NCBI GenBank assembly: GCA_041654355.1
Contig: JBAZDQ010000003.1
Coordinates: forward strand, 1-64,000
DNA from: DMER64 sp041654355
GTDB taxonomy: Bacteria > Bacteroidota > Bacteroidia > Bacteroidales > UBA932
Direction of reading: 5' to 3'
DNA length: 64,000 nt
This document shows, piece by piece, positions 1-7,501 of this stretch. Every line of letters begins with the position of its first letter. Position 1 is the first letter of the stretch. A program made the position numbers and the translations under genes. The notes beneath the pieces are model-generated. The model saw nothing but the letters and a program-made list of their open reading frames with translations, was not told the origin of the DNA and did no database searches.

Positions 1-2
1 CA

Positions 3-53
3 AATTCCTTCTCTTCCATTGTGGAGAATTTCAGAGAGGAGATGATTTACTAA
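3..53 (+). CDS. C-terminal tail of a probable NuoF-like hydrogenase subunit (5' partial)
   Basis: An open frame enters from the left edge and ends at TAA 51-53, reading NSFSSIVENFREEMIY. The pattern N-x-x-x-S-x5-FRxE resembles the segment near the C terminus of NuoF/HydB-type flavoproteins, typically written NPVLSTLKYFRDEY. NuoF-like genes usually lie directly upstream of bifurcating [FeFe]-hydrogenase catalytic subunits, and the next gene here is exactly that, 18 bp away. If so, this subunit lacks the C-terminal ferredoxin-like extension of many homologues. Only 16 codons are visible, so the identity is an inference from a short match plus context. Confidence 0.5.
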   Translation, partial: NSFSSIVENFREEMIY

Positions 54-71
54 ACCAGAAAATTGACAGTA

Positions 72-1859
72 ATGGGAAAGAAAATAAAAATTACCGTAAA
101 CGGACAACCCGTAGAAGTTGAAAAAGGAACGTCCATTCTGGATGCAGCCAATCAAATAGGGGTGATCATCCCTACTTTATGTTACCATAAGGACCTGTGC
201 GTAGCAGGAAACTGCCGCGTATGCATAGTTGAAGTAGTAGGCCAAAAACGCCTTGCCCCTGCCTGCGCCACTCCGTGTGAAGACGGCATGGACATTCTGA
301 CCAACACCCACAAAGTCAGGAATTCCAGAAAACACATCATTGAACTGCTACTTTCAGAGCACAACGCCGATTGTACAAGCTGTTACAAGAACGGCAATTG
401 CGAATTGCAGCTTTTGGCCTCGGAATACAAGATCATGACCCAGGATTTTATTCATCTTGTACCCTTCCGGAATTACACCATTGACGACTTCTCGCCTTCC
501 ATTATTAAAGACGACAGTAAATGTATCCGTTGCCAGCGCTGCGTCAGGACATGTGCCGAGTTGCAGAGTGTCAATGCACTGACCATGGCGCACAAAGGCG
601 AATATGCCATGATTACCACGTTCTTTGAAAAATCCATGAACGATGTAATCTGCACCAACTGCGGACAATGCGTAAACCACTGCCCCACCGGGGCCCTGGT
701 GGAAAAGAATTACATCGAGGAAGTCTGGTCCGCCATCTCGGACAAAAACAAATACGTCGTTATCCAAACGGCTCCCGCCGTGCGTGTGGGGCTGGGCGAA
801 GAACTCGGCTTTGATCCAGGAAGCCGCTCAACCGGTAAAATGGTGGCTGCCTTAAAGCGACTGGGATTCGATTCTGTGATGGATACCGATTTTACTGCCG
901 ATTTGACGATCATGGAAGAAGGCACAGAGCTGCTCACGCGTTTGAAAAAGGCCCTTGCCGAGAATGACAAAACCGTCAAATTACCCATGACCACTTCCTG
1001 TTCCCCCGGTTGGATCAAATTCATTGAACATCTTTATCCAGAATATCTGGATAACCTTTCCAGCTGTAAATCACCCCAGCAGATGTTCGGGGCTCTGGTG
1101 AAAACATATTATGCCAAAGCTCGTAAGCTGGATCCGGCCAAAATTGTGTCAGTTTCCGTGATGCCTTGCACCGCAAAGAAATTTGAAGCAGCCAGGCCGG
1201 AAATGCACGACAGCGGCTACCGTGACGTGGATTACGTATTGACCACACGTGAGCTTGCCATTATGATCAAACAAGCAGGTATCGATTTCAAAAAACTGGA
1301 AGATATGCATTTTGATCGTTTGATGGGTGAATCCACCGGAGCCGGTGTGATCTTTGGAGCAACTGGAGGCGTTATGGAGGCAGCTCTTCGAACCGCCTAT
1401 GAACTGGTTACAGGCAGAGAAGTGCCTTTTGAAAACCTGGACATCACACCTGTACGTGGTATGGAAGGCGTTCGTGAAGCTAAGATCAAGATAGAGAAAC
1501 CGCTCAAAGAATGGGCCTTCCTGGATGGTGTGGAACTTAAGTGTGCAGTAGCTCACGGATTGACAAACGTCAAATATATGATGGATAAGGTAAAAGCCGG
1601 AAAAGCCGATTATCACTTCATAGAGTTCATGGCTTGTCCGGGCGGTTGCCTGGGAGGCGGAGGTCAGCCCATCCCTACCAATCCCGAGATACGTCAGCGC
1701 CGGGCACAAGCCATTTATGAAGAAGACTCCCTGATGCCAGTCAGAAAATCACACGAGAATCCCGAGATCATAAAGATCTACAAAGATTTCCTGGGGCATC
1801 CCCTGAGCGAAGTGTCTCATCACCTGCTTCATACCAAATACACGCCCAGAAGCATGTAG
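72..1859 (+). CDS. hydA: [FeFe]-hydrogenase catalytic subunit (HydA/HndD type, NADH-linked)
   Basis: Cytoplasmic hydrogenase subunit that makes or consumes H2, probably as part of a complex with NuoE/NuoF-like partners that exchanges electrons with NADH and ferredoxin. The start is taken as ATG 72; a TTG at 63 is also in frame. In the 595-residue product a plant-type [2Fe-2S] domain comes first (Cys37, 43, 48, 51, 65). A NuoG-like His/Cys-ligated cluster follows (His97, Cys101, 104, 110), then two [4Fe-4S] clusters (Cys151-161 and Cys194-204). The H-cluster domain shows all three signatures: TSCSPGW, MPCTAKK and ACPGGCLGGGGQP. The length fits HndD-type enzymes of about 580-600 residues. A probable NuoF tail lies immediately upstream and a rho-independent terminator follows. 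The maturases HydEFG are not in the window. A TM1266-family regulator of such systems sits at 31.6 kb. Confidence 0.95.
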   Translation: MGKKIKITVNGQPVEVEKGTSILDAANQIGVIIPTLCYHKDLCVAGNCRVCIVEVVGQKRLAPACATPCEDGMDILTNTHKVRNSRKHIIELLLSEHNADCTSCYKNGNCELQLLASEYKIMTQDFIHLVPFRNYTIDDFSPSIIKDDSKCIRCQRCVRTCAELQSVNALTMAHKGEYAMITTFFEKSMNDVICTNCGQCVNHCPTGALVEKNYIEEVWSAISDKNKYVVIQTAPAVRVGLGEELGFDPGSRSTGKMVAALKRLGFDSVMDTDFTADLTIMEEGTELLTRLKKALAENDKTVKLPMTTSCSPGWIKFIEHLYPEYLDNLSSCKSPQQMFGALVKTYYAKARKLDPAKIVSVSVMPCTAKKFEAARPEMHDSGYRDVDYVLTTRELAIMIKQAGIDFKKLEDMHFDRLMGESTGAGVIFGATGGVMEAALRTAYELVTGREVPFENLDITPVRGMEGVREAKIKIEKPLKEWAFLDGVELKCAVAHGLTNVKYMMDKVKAGKADYHFIEFMACPGGCLGGGGQPIPTNPEIRQRRAQAIYEEDSLMPVRKSHENPEIIKIYKDFLGHPLSEVSHHLLHTKYTPRSM

Positions 1860-1881
1860 CCTTTTTTATATGAACAAATCC

Positions 1882-1915
1882 AAAGTGACCTTGTTACAGA
1901 GGTCACTTTTTTTTA
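1882..1915 (+). terminator. Rho-independent terminator after the hydrogenase gene
   Basis: A perfect 10-bp stem (AAAGTGACCT at 1882-1891 with AGGTCACTTT at 1900-1909) closes an 8-nt loop and runs into a T tract. It lies 22 bp after the hydrogenase stop codon and closes that operon. Confidence 0.9.
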
Positions 1916-1916
1916 T

Positions 1917-1924
1917 TATTTTTG
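1917..1924 (+). promoter_or_regulatory. Bacteroidota -7 element upstream of the TspO-like gene
   Basis: TATTTTTG matches the TAnnTTTG consensus of the Bacteroidota primary sigma factor. A TTG about 22 bp upstream could serve as the -33 element but lies inside the preceding terminator stem. The start codon is 21 nt downstream. Confidence 0.5.
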
Positions 1925-1945
1925 GGTAACCTAAATTACATAGCC

Positions 1946-2746
1946 ATGAAGAATAAAACACTATCTGTCATAAACATCTTCCTGTATCTGGGGATGATCA
2001 TAGTAAACGCGTTGGCCAACGCACTCCCGATAAACGGTATGACTACCGGAGAATTATCAGACAGTTATACCAACTTATTTGTACCTGCAGGTATCACTTT
2101 TTCTATTTGGGGAGTTATCTATCTTTTACTGCTAGTCTTTGTTGTGTATCAGGTTGCCGCCGTTTCCGGCAAAAAAAATCGCTTTGCACTGAACACCAAA
2201 CAGAACCTGGTTTTTGCCCTTACTTGTATTTTGAACGCTGCATGGATTGTTACCTGGCATTACCAGCTGATCCTGTGGTCAGTGATCGTTATGATAGCTC
2301 TGCTGCTTTGCCTGATATCCCTTTACAATTCTCTCTATAACATTGATATACCCGGTGGTATGGGAAAATTCGCTTATAGAGTCTCTATTGGGGTTTACAT
2401 GGGCTGGATATCCGTAGCCACCATCGCCAATGTTACCGCTCTGCTGGTATCCCGGAACTGGGACGGATTTGGTCTGAGTGAAAACATCTGGACTATAGCC
2501 GTAATGATTGTGGGATTCATCCTGGCTGTTCTGGTTGCCTTGCGTAACCGGGACATCTTTTATCCCCTTGTGGTGATATGGGCCTATTACGGCATCATCA
2601 TAAAACGCACGGCAGATCTTATTGTTCATAAGGATATTGTAATTACTGCCTGGGTCGTGATTGTTTTAACAGCTCTACTCATAGTCTACACCCTTATTAG
2701 CTCCTGTGCCAGCGGGAAAGGCAAAGGACTGATTTGTAGGAGTTAA
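1946..2746 (+). CDS. TspO/MBR-like tryptophan-rich membrane protein
   Basis: Integral membrane protein of 266 residues with about eight hydrophobic segments. The N-terminal part carries a run typical of the long Bacteroidota proteins annotated as tryptophan-rich sensory proteins (LFVPAGITFSIWGVIYLLL), and a later NAAWIVTWH resembles the TspO core. Canonical TspO has about 160 residues and five helices, so this is an extended relative; family members bind tetrapyrroles or other hydrophobic ligands, but the ligand here is unknown. The start is ATG 1946; an in-frame TTG at 1922 overlaps the promoter element and is unlikely. It is monocistronic: a terminator precedes it and a tandem repeat array begins 5 bp after its stop. 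Confidence 0.65.
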   Translation: MKNKTLSVINIFLYLGMIIVNALANALPINGMTTGELSDSYTNLFVPAGITFSIWGVIYLLLLVFVVYQVAAVSGKKNRFALNTKQNLVFALTCILNAAWIVTWHYQLILWSVIVMIALLLCLISLYNSLYNIDIPGGMGKFAYRVSIGVYMGWISVATIANVTALLVSRNWDGFGLSENIWTIAVMIVGFILAVLVALRNRDIFYPLVVIWAYYGIIIKRTADLIVHKDIVITAWVVIVLTALLIVYTLISSCASGKGKGLICRS

Positions 2747-2750
2747 GCTC

Positions 2751-3066
2751 ATTACCTGTAACTTGTATACAACCTGAACCACCCCCGCTTTTGCTGGAAA
2801 GCGAAGAATTGTTTTGGCAGGAACAAAGTTCATTACCTGTGACTTGTATACAACCTGAACAACCCCCGCTTTTGCTGGAAAAGCAAAGGATTGTTTTGGC
2901 AGGAACAAAGTTCATTACCTGTGACTTGTATACAACCTGAACAACCCCCGCTTTTGCTGGAAAGCGAAGGATTGTTGTGGCAGGAACAAAGTTCATTACC
3001 TGTGACTTGTATACAACCTGAACAACCCCCGCTTTTGCTGGAAAAGCAAAGGATTGTTTTGGCAGG
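2751..3066 (+). repeat. 81-bp tandem repeat array, four copies with an A-B-A-B pattern
   Basis: Four near-identical units of 81-82 bp begin at 2751, 2832, 2914 and 2995; the last is truncated near 3066. Each unit has the core ATTACCTGTGACTTGTATAC, then ACCCCCGCTTTTGCTGG. The bases after TGCTGG alternate: units 1 and 3 have AAAGCGAAG, units 2 and 4 have AAAAGCAAAG. Both forms give a small hairpin (CGCTTT/AAAGCG or GCTTTT/AAAAGC). The alternation suggests that a 163-bp dimer was duplicated. Open frames through the array on both strands follow from 81 being divisible by three and are not convincing genes. Confidence 0.95.
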
Positions 3067-3511
3067 GATCAGGTCAGGTGTTTATAATCTTGTTGCAAAC
3101 TAAGTCCATTCGGCTATTTTGCGAATCTGATATCACATAGGTCCTCCCGGGTCCACTCACGGATGCACAAACGTTACGCTATGTGGAATAAGGAGTTCCA
3201 GATTTACGCGAAAACAGTTTACATAATTTCAATAAAAAAGTAAACTTTATTCAGGACAATGTTATTTATTCGTTGTTTTAATAGGCAGCCTACACAATCC
3301 GCCCAAATTAAGTGCTAACACTCGTATTACGGAGCCTGGAAAAAGCATAATCAATCTTCTTGGATACATCTTCACTTATTTTTTCATTATATGATTTTGT
3401 CCAGTTGATTTATTTTTTGGTATCCAGAACCCTGGTGTGTTCACTTCCTATGCAATAATTAACTAATTTTGTATGCCTTACCATTGTGGGGTTGATTAAT
3501 CATGAAGAAAA
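3067..3511. other. Gene-free spacer between the 81-bp array and the transposase-like gene
   Basis: No credible reading frame is seen in this stretch of about 445 bp. It contains a 7-bp inverted repeat, CACATAG at 3134-3140 with CTATGTG at 3179-3185, and is AT-rich in its second half, where a TAATTTTG promoter-like element lies at 3464-3471. No terminal inverted repeats or target duplications of a classical insertion sequence were found by eye. Confidence 0.6.
3464..3471 (+). promoter_or_regulatory. Possible -7 element for the transposase-like gene
   Basis: TAATTTTG fits TAnnTTTG and lies 40 nt before ATG 3512. The surrounding sequence is AT-rich, so a chance match is possible. Confidence 0.35.
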
Positions 3512-4471
3512 ATGGAAAAGGGATATTCAGGTGCTTCTGCACCTATTAGTCGTACATTCTTCGACAAAGAAAATCAGTGTGAATATTTATTTAATGAATC
3601 CGTCCCGTTCTGGCACATGTTTACGCCTGGCAATCTGACAACGCTTTTATTCACAAATGATGAAGAGTTTGGATTTGGGATGAATCTGATGGGAATTTGT
3701 GCAGACAGAAATCCAATGCTGAAAATCTACACTTTTGAATTGATGAATAATCATCTTCACTGTATTCTTTCCGGTGATAAAAAATGTTGTGAAGATCTGT
3801 TTAATATGTATCAGACACGTCTGCAAAGGTATCTGGCCATTACGGGAAGAGTAGTAGAACTATCTGCTTTCAAAGTGTCTCTTCTTAGCATTCCTGATTT
3901 GCATGCTCTCAGGAATGAAATTGTATACGTTAACCGTAACGGGTATTTGGTAAAACCCTCATATACCCCTTTTTCATATATATGGGGCGCAGGATATCTG
4001 TACTTTAATCCAATATACGAAGTGTTGCCGTCAGTTACTTTCAATTCCCTTTCAATAAGGGAGAAGAGAAATCTTTGCCGCAGCAGAGATGTGGCCATGT
4101 CAGACCGTATCAGGGTATTAAATCATATCATCCTACCATCAAGCTTTTGCTATATTAAAGAAGGCGAGTGTTTCTTTAGAGATGCTCATCATTACTTCAA
4201 CCTGTTATCAAAGAATTATGAAGCATACAGCGAAATCGCCAAAAGACTTAAAGATTCGGTCTTTCTTAGCGATGAAGAGATGTTTTCAGCGGTGCAGTCT
4301 ATGTGTTTAAAAAGCCATAACTTAAGTAAACCTGTTTTACTGCCTTCAGCCGCTAAAATAGATATTGCAAAGAAGATGCATTATGATTACAACGCATCGA
4401 ATAAGCAAATTCAAAGGATTCTAAAAATAGATGCAGGAATCATAGAGTCACTATTTCCGAAAGTTTTGTAA
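3512..4471 (+). CDS. Y1/REP-associated-type transposase-like protein (RAYT-like) with C-terminal HTH
   Basis: A 319-residue protein whose middle resembles Y1 (HUH) single-strand transposases of the REP-associated (RAYT) type. An HxH metal motif sits at residues 81-83 in ELMNNHLHCIL, where relatives have MPNHVHLLL. About 56 residues on, IVYVNRNGYL (137-146) takes the place of the RYIHLNPVRAGLV segment and supplies a candidate catalytic tyrosine, Tyr139. Residues 280-315 (AKIDIAKKMHYDYNASNKQI and onward) look like a DNA-binding helix-turn-helix, an addition to the usual 150-190-residue RAYT. It sits between two unrelated tandem arrays (2751-3066 and 5046-5402). The coding sequence looks more AT-rich than its neighbours, which may indicate transfer. 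RAYTs act on REP hairpins rather than moving as typical insertion sequences. Active mobility is not shown. Confidence 0.65.
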   Translation: MEKGYSGASAPISRTFFDKENQCEYLFNESVPFWHMFTPGNLTTLLFTNDEEFGFGMNLMGICADRNPMLKIYTFELMNNHLHCILSGDKKCCEDLFNMYQTRLQRYLAITGRVVELSAFKVSLLSIPDLHALRNEIVYVNRNGYLVKPSYTPFSYIWGAGYLYFNPIYEVLPSVTFNSLSIREKRNLCRSRDVAMSDRIRVLNHIILPSSFCYIKEGECFFRDAHHYFNLLSKNYEAYSEIAKRLKDSVFLSDEEMFSAVQSMCLKSHNLSKPVLLPSAAKIDIAKKMHYDYNASNKQIQRILKIDAGIIESLFPKVL

Positions 4472-4605
4472 ATGCTTTATTTCCATATATTTATTTAATA
4501 TATTAATTAACAGGAAGAGGGGGATATGCAGGGAAAAACGTTAAACAAGGAAACTTCTTACAAACTCTCCTTATTCTTATTTGTTTCACTTTTAACATAA
4601 ATACC

Positions 4606-4983
4606 ATGAAAGAAGAAAAAGAAATGCGGATGAAGAAAATGCTGGAGGTTACTATGGATTCAAATGGAATGCTTCACTTTGAGAGTGATCTTGTTCTTTC
4701 AAAAGCAAAGGATATGGAAATCCTTATGGACCTTATTCCACGAACAGTTTTCTCAATCCAGACTACATTGTTTGGATCAACCGAACAATCAGTAACAGCT
4801 GTGATAAGGTCTTTATCAATTGCTGAAATATGTTGCTGTCAGGATGCTGAAGATATGCTTGCGCACTATAACAGAGTTGTTAAAAATACTATTAAAGAAG
4901 TCAGACATGCTAACGAGGAAATGATTAAGTCCGGTAAGGCCAGGATGATACCTAATATGCCGGATATAAATACAATGAATTGA
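4606..4983 (+). CDS. Unknown small protein next to the transposase-like gene
   Basis: A 125-residue soluble protein with no signal peptide or membrane segment and no recognised family. It begins with a charged stretch (MKEEKEMRMKKM) and contains a Cys cluster (EICCCQDAEDML, residues about 74-85) followed by a probable amphipathic helix. It lies 134 bp after the transposase-like gene on the same strand and has similarly AT-rich codons, so the two may have arrived together. An internal ATG (residue 7, MRMKK) is an alternative start. The 51-bp repeat array begins about 60 bp after its stop. Coding status rests on a clean frame and plausible composition. Confidence 0.6.
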   Translation: MKEEKEMRMKKMLEVTMDSNGMLHFESDLVLSKAKDMEILMDLIPRTVFSIQTTLFGSTEQSVTAVIRSLSIAEICCCQDAEDMLAHYNRVVKNTIKEVRHANEEMIKSGKARMIPNMPDINTMN

Positions 4984-5045
4984 GGGTTCACTGTTTGACT
5001 GCCACTCCACTTTATGACTGCCACTCCACTGTTTGTCTGTCCGTA

Positions 5046-5402
5046 GATGAATGGCAGAAAATCCCAGGTTCATCCACAAAAACAGCCCAAAATGTGGATG
5101 GATACCAGAAAATCCCAGGTTCATCCACAAAAACAGCCCTAAATGTGGATCAATGCCAGAAAATCCCAGGTTCATCCACAAAAACAGCCCAAAATGTGGA
5201 TGGATACCAGAAAATCCCAGGTCCATCCACAAAAACAGCCCTAAACGTGGATGAATGGCAGAAAATCCCAGGTCCATCCACAAAAACAGCCCTAAATGTG
5301 GATGGATGGCAGAAAATCCCAGGTTCATCCACAAAAACAGCCCTTTATGTGGATGAAAGGCAGAAAATCCCAGGTTCATCCACAAAAACAGCCCTAAATG
5401 AG
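5046..5402 (+). repeat. 51-bp tandem repeat array, seven copies, hairpin-forming
   Basis: Seven units of exactly 51 bp begin at 5046, 5097, 5148, 5199, 5250, 5301 and 5352, and a decayed eighth starts at 5403. A typical unit reads GATGNATGGCAGAAAATCCC, then AGGTTCATCCACAAAAACAG, then CCCTAAATGTG. Across each unit junction CATCCACA and TGTGGATG form an 8-bp inverted repeat with a 14-nt loop, for example 5071-5078 with 5093-5100. The same family recurs inverted near 59.55 kb. Just before the array, GACTGCCACTCCACT occurs twice in tandem (5000-5033). The array lies between the 3' ends of the 4606-4983 gene and the oppositely oriented tRNA-Leu. Reading frames through it (17 codons per unit) stay open on both strands and are probably meaningless. 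Confidence 0.95.
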
Positions 5403-5480
5403 GATGAATTGGAAAGCCCCCGGATCTTTTGGGTAAATAAATATGGAATTGTTGTAGTATAGTTTCAGTAACAAAAGAAG

Positions 5481-5516
5481 AAAGCCCTGCATTTCCTTAT
5501 GAATCAGGGCTTTTCT
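5481..5516 (-). terminator. Terminator downstream of tRNA-Leu (probably bidirectional)
   Basis: A perfect 9-bp stem, AAAGCCCTG at 5481-5489 with CAGGGCTTT at 5505-5513, is flanked by T runs on both strands. It lies just beyond the 3' end of the minus-strand tRNA and could also stop transcription emerging from the repeat array. Confidence 0.8.
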
Positions 5517-5528
5517 TTTCGCTATTAG

Positions 5529-5612
5529 TACCCGGAGCCGGGGTCGAACCGGCACAGCCTTGCGGCCACTGGTGTTTGAGACCAGCGCGTCTACCGATTC
5601 CGCCATCCGGGC
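5529..5612 (-). tRNA. tRNA-Leu (anticodon CAA)
   Basis: Read on the minus strand this is an 84-nt cloverleaf. The acceptor arm GCCCGGA pairs with TCCGGGT (one G-U). The D-arm contains the G-G of CGGTAGACG. The anticodon stem CTGGT/ACCAG encloses loop CTCAAAC, giving anticodon CAA. A long variable arm (TGGCCGCAAGGCTGT) is typical of leucine tRNAs, and the T-loop is GGTTCGACCCC. CCA is not encoded. Confidence 0.95.
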
Positions 5613-5633
5613 AATTTTTGGTAAACGGGGCAA

Positions 5634-5641
5634 CAAATGTA
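5634..5641 (-). promoter_or_regulatory. -7 element for tRNA-Leu
   Basis: On the minus strand this reads TACATTTG, matching TAnnTTTG, 21 nt upstream of the tRNA 5' end. Confidence 0.6.
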
Positions 5642-5652
5642 GTTAATTTTTT

Positions 5653-6060
5653 TTAGTAATGAAACCGGAGTGTTTTTTTGACTTCCGGATGGAGCGAATT
5701 GGATACTGGACAGGCCTTGGCAGCAGCTTCAATAATCCTTTTTTCACGGTCTCCGTAGGTATTCCCGTCTGGAAAATGTATGTCTATGATTATTTCAGCT
5801 ACCCGGCGGGGTGAGGCAGCCATGACCTTTTCAACTTCTGCCCATGCTCCTTCCAAAGCAAATCCGTAATCCCGGGCCGAAATGCCCATAATGGTGATCA
5901 TACAGGATGCCAGGGATGTGGCAAAAAGATCGGTGGGTGAAAAAAGTTCTCCTTTCCCCTGGTTATCTACGGGAGCATCTGTTTCAATACGTGATCCGGA
6001 GTCAAGATGAACGGCCTCAACATGAAGATCTCCCAGGTAAGTGGTTTTGATTTTAGTCAT
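5653..6060 (-). CDS. OsmC/Ohr family protein (peroxide-related thiol protein)
   Basis: A 135-residue cytoplasmic protein of the OsmC fold. The family reduces organic hydroperoxides with two conserved cysteines; here Cys53 sits in SLASCMITIMG and Cys117 in ACPVSNSLHP, the expected positions. SPTDLFATSLASC is the hallmark segment of the YhfA/OsmC-like branch. It starts at ATG 6060 about 70 bp after the end of miaB on the same strand, so it may be a distal cistron of a miaB transcript. The exact substrate (peroxide or another electrophile) cannot be told. Confidence 0.9.
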   Translation of the reverse strand: MTKIKTTYLGDLHVEAVHLDSGSRIETDAPVDNQGKGELFSPTDLFATSLASCMITIMGISARDYGFALEGAWAEVEKVMAASPRRVAEIIIDIHFPDGNTYGDREKRIIEAAAKACPVSNSLHPEVKKTLRFHY

Positions 6061-6128
6061 AATTTATAGATTGTCTTTAACGATTTCTCCTCTAAACGTA
6101 ATTGCATTGCATGATTTCATGCTAATAA

Positions 6129-7457
6129 TCATTGGTCTTCTTTAACGATTTCACCTTTAAGGGTCGCAGCTGTGCACGAAATAACGCGAACCTGCACGTA
6201 ATCACCCACTTTAGAATCTTCTCTGGGAAAAACACATACTTTGTTGGTTTCGGTGCGCCCGAAGAATGATTCCCCGGAACGTTTGGAGACCCCCTCCACC
6301 AACACTTCAAACACTTTTCCCACATCTGCCCGGTTACTTCCCAGGGACAAACGGCCTTGTAATGCAATAATTTCGTTTAACCGCCGGATCTTAACCTCTT
6401 CCGGAACATCGTCCTTAAAATGACGGGCTGCCAGTGTGTTGGGTCGTTGGGAATAGTGGAACATAAAGGCCTGGTCAAAACGAACCTCTTCCATCAAGGA
6501 CAAAGTTTGTGTATGATCTTCTTCGGTTTCCGAACAAAATCCGCTGATCATATCTGAAGAAATGGTACATCCGGGCAAAATACGATGAATAGCTGCAATT
6601 CTATCCAGGTATTCTTCGCGGGTATATCCCCGGTTCATTTTCTTCAACATGTTGTTGCTGCCGCTTTGTACCGGAAGATGAATATGTTTGCATATATTGG
6701 GATGCCCGGCCATGGCATGCAGGACATCATCCTGCATATCCTTGGGATGCGAAGTCGTGTATCGGACGCGTAACAACGGGGATACCCGGGCCACCCTTTC
6801 CAACAACTCGGCAAAAGTCACAGGTTCGGATCCGTCGTCGGGCTTCCAATAGTAAGAGTTTACATTCTGCCCCAGCAAGGTCACTTCACAGAACCCGGCG
6901 GCAAAAAGGTCTCTTACCTCTTCTTCAATGGAGAACGGGTCACGGCTCCTTTCCCTGCCGCGTACATAAGGCACGATGCAATAAGCACACATATTATTGC
7001 AACCTCTCATGATCGTTACAAAAGCAGATATCCCGTGTTGTACAGCCCGTAAAGGTTTAATGTCGGCATATGTTTCGGTAAGAGATAGTTTGATTTCCAA
7101 CGGAGCCATTACAGAAGACCCTAGCATACGGGACAAATGCCGGTAACTGTCCGGCCCTACCACCCAATCCACAGCCGGATGGGCCAGCAGTTCTTCCTTC
7201 AAACGGGTAGCCATACACCCCAGAACACCCACTTTCAGACCGGGATCCTTCTTTTTCATCCGGGCAAAAAGATCCAGCCTGCCCATAACCCGTTTTTCGG
7301 CATTCTCCCGTACAGAACAAGTGTTAACAAAGATCATCCGGGCATCCTCAAGGTGCTCGCATTGACGGTAACCGTTATCTGACAGGAGTCTGGCCACCAC
7401 CTCTGAATCACTCACATTCATCTGGCAGCCGTAAGTTTCAATAAAAAATGGAATCAT
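6129..7457 (-). CDS. miaB: tRNA-2-methylthio-N6-dimethylallyladenosine synthase
   Basis: Radical-SAM methylthiotransferase that adds a 2-methylthio group to i6A37 of tRNAs reading UNN codons. The N-terminal UPF0004 domain carries the three auxiliary-cluster cysteines Cys11 (ETYGCQMN), Cys47 (NTCSVRE) and Cys81 (LGCMA). The radical-SAM motif GCNNMCAYC gives Cys153, 157 and 160, followed by IVPYVRGRERSR. A TRAM domain closes the 442-residue protein, the usual MiaB length. MiaB is preferred over MtaB/RimO because of the N-terminal motifs and the NMCAYC form. The start codon lies 4 nt after its promoter element, suggesting a leaderless mRNA. Confidence 0.95.
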   Translation of the reverse strand: MIPFFIETYGCQMNVSDSEVVARLLSDNGYRQCEHLEDARMIFVNTCSVRENAEKRVMGRLDLFARMKKKDPGLKVGVLGCMATRLKEELLAHPAVDWVVGPDSYRHLSRMLGSSVMAPLEIKLSLTETYADIKPLRAVQHGISAFVTIMRGCNNMCAYCIVPYVRGRERSRDPFSIEEEVRDLFAAGFCEVTLLGQNVNSYYWKPDDGSEPVTFAELLERVARVSPLLRVRYTTSHPKDMQDDVLHAMAGHPNICKHIHLPVQSGSNNMLKKMNRGYTREEYLDRIAAIHRILPGCTISSDMISGFCSETEEDHTQTLSLMEEVRFDQAFMFHYSQRPNTLAARHFKDDVPEEVKIRRLNEIIALQGRLSLGSNRADVGKVFEVLVEGVSKRSGESFFGRTETNKVCVFPREDSKVGDYVQVRVISCTAATLKGEIVKEDQ

Positions 7458-7461
7458 GGCA

Positions 7462-7469
7462 CAAATATA
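7462..7469 (-). promoter_or_regulatory. -7 element for miaB
   Basis: The minus strand reads TATATTTG, ending exactly 4 nt before the miaB start codon. Confidence 0.65.
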
Positions 7470-7489
7470 GCATATTCACCCTAAATGTA

Positions 7490-7497
7490 TACCTTTG
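7490..7497 (+). promoter_or_regulatory. -7 element for the LEA14-like lipoprotein gene
   Basis: TACCTTTG ends exactly 4 nt before ATG 7502. No Shine-Dalgarno site fits in the gap, so the message is likely leaderless or nearly so. It is divergent from the miaB promoter 20 bp away. Confidence 0.7.
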
Positions 7498-7501
7498 CAT
7501 C

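Noticed and set aside
2675..3103. Open frames on both strands encoding 27-residue repeats (such as QVMNFVPAKTILRFPAK)
   Set aside because: They arise because the repeat unit is 81 bp; frames on both strands stay open, there is no plausible start, and unit 2 is 82 bp and shifts the frame.
3104..3511. Remnant tRNA or insertion-sequence end in the spacer before the transposase-like gene
   Set aside because: A GGGTCCACTC string recalls a T-arm but no cloverleaf can be built, and no terminal inverted repeat pair flanks the gene.
2751..5402. CRISPR array
   Set aside because: Units are contiguous and near-identical throughout, with no unique spacers and no cas genes nearby.
4816..5462. Repeat proteins with 17-residue units on both strands (such as NPRFIHKNSPKCG and WMNLGFSAIHPH)
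   Set aside because: A 51-bp unit without stops yields open frames in several registers. One overlaps the 4606-4983 gene in antisense, and the same DNA unit at 59.6 kb is better explained as a non-coding hairpin repeat.
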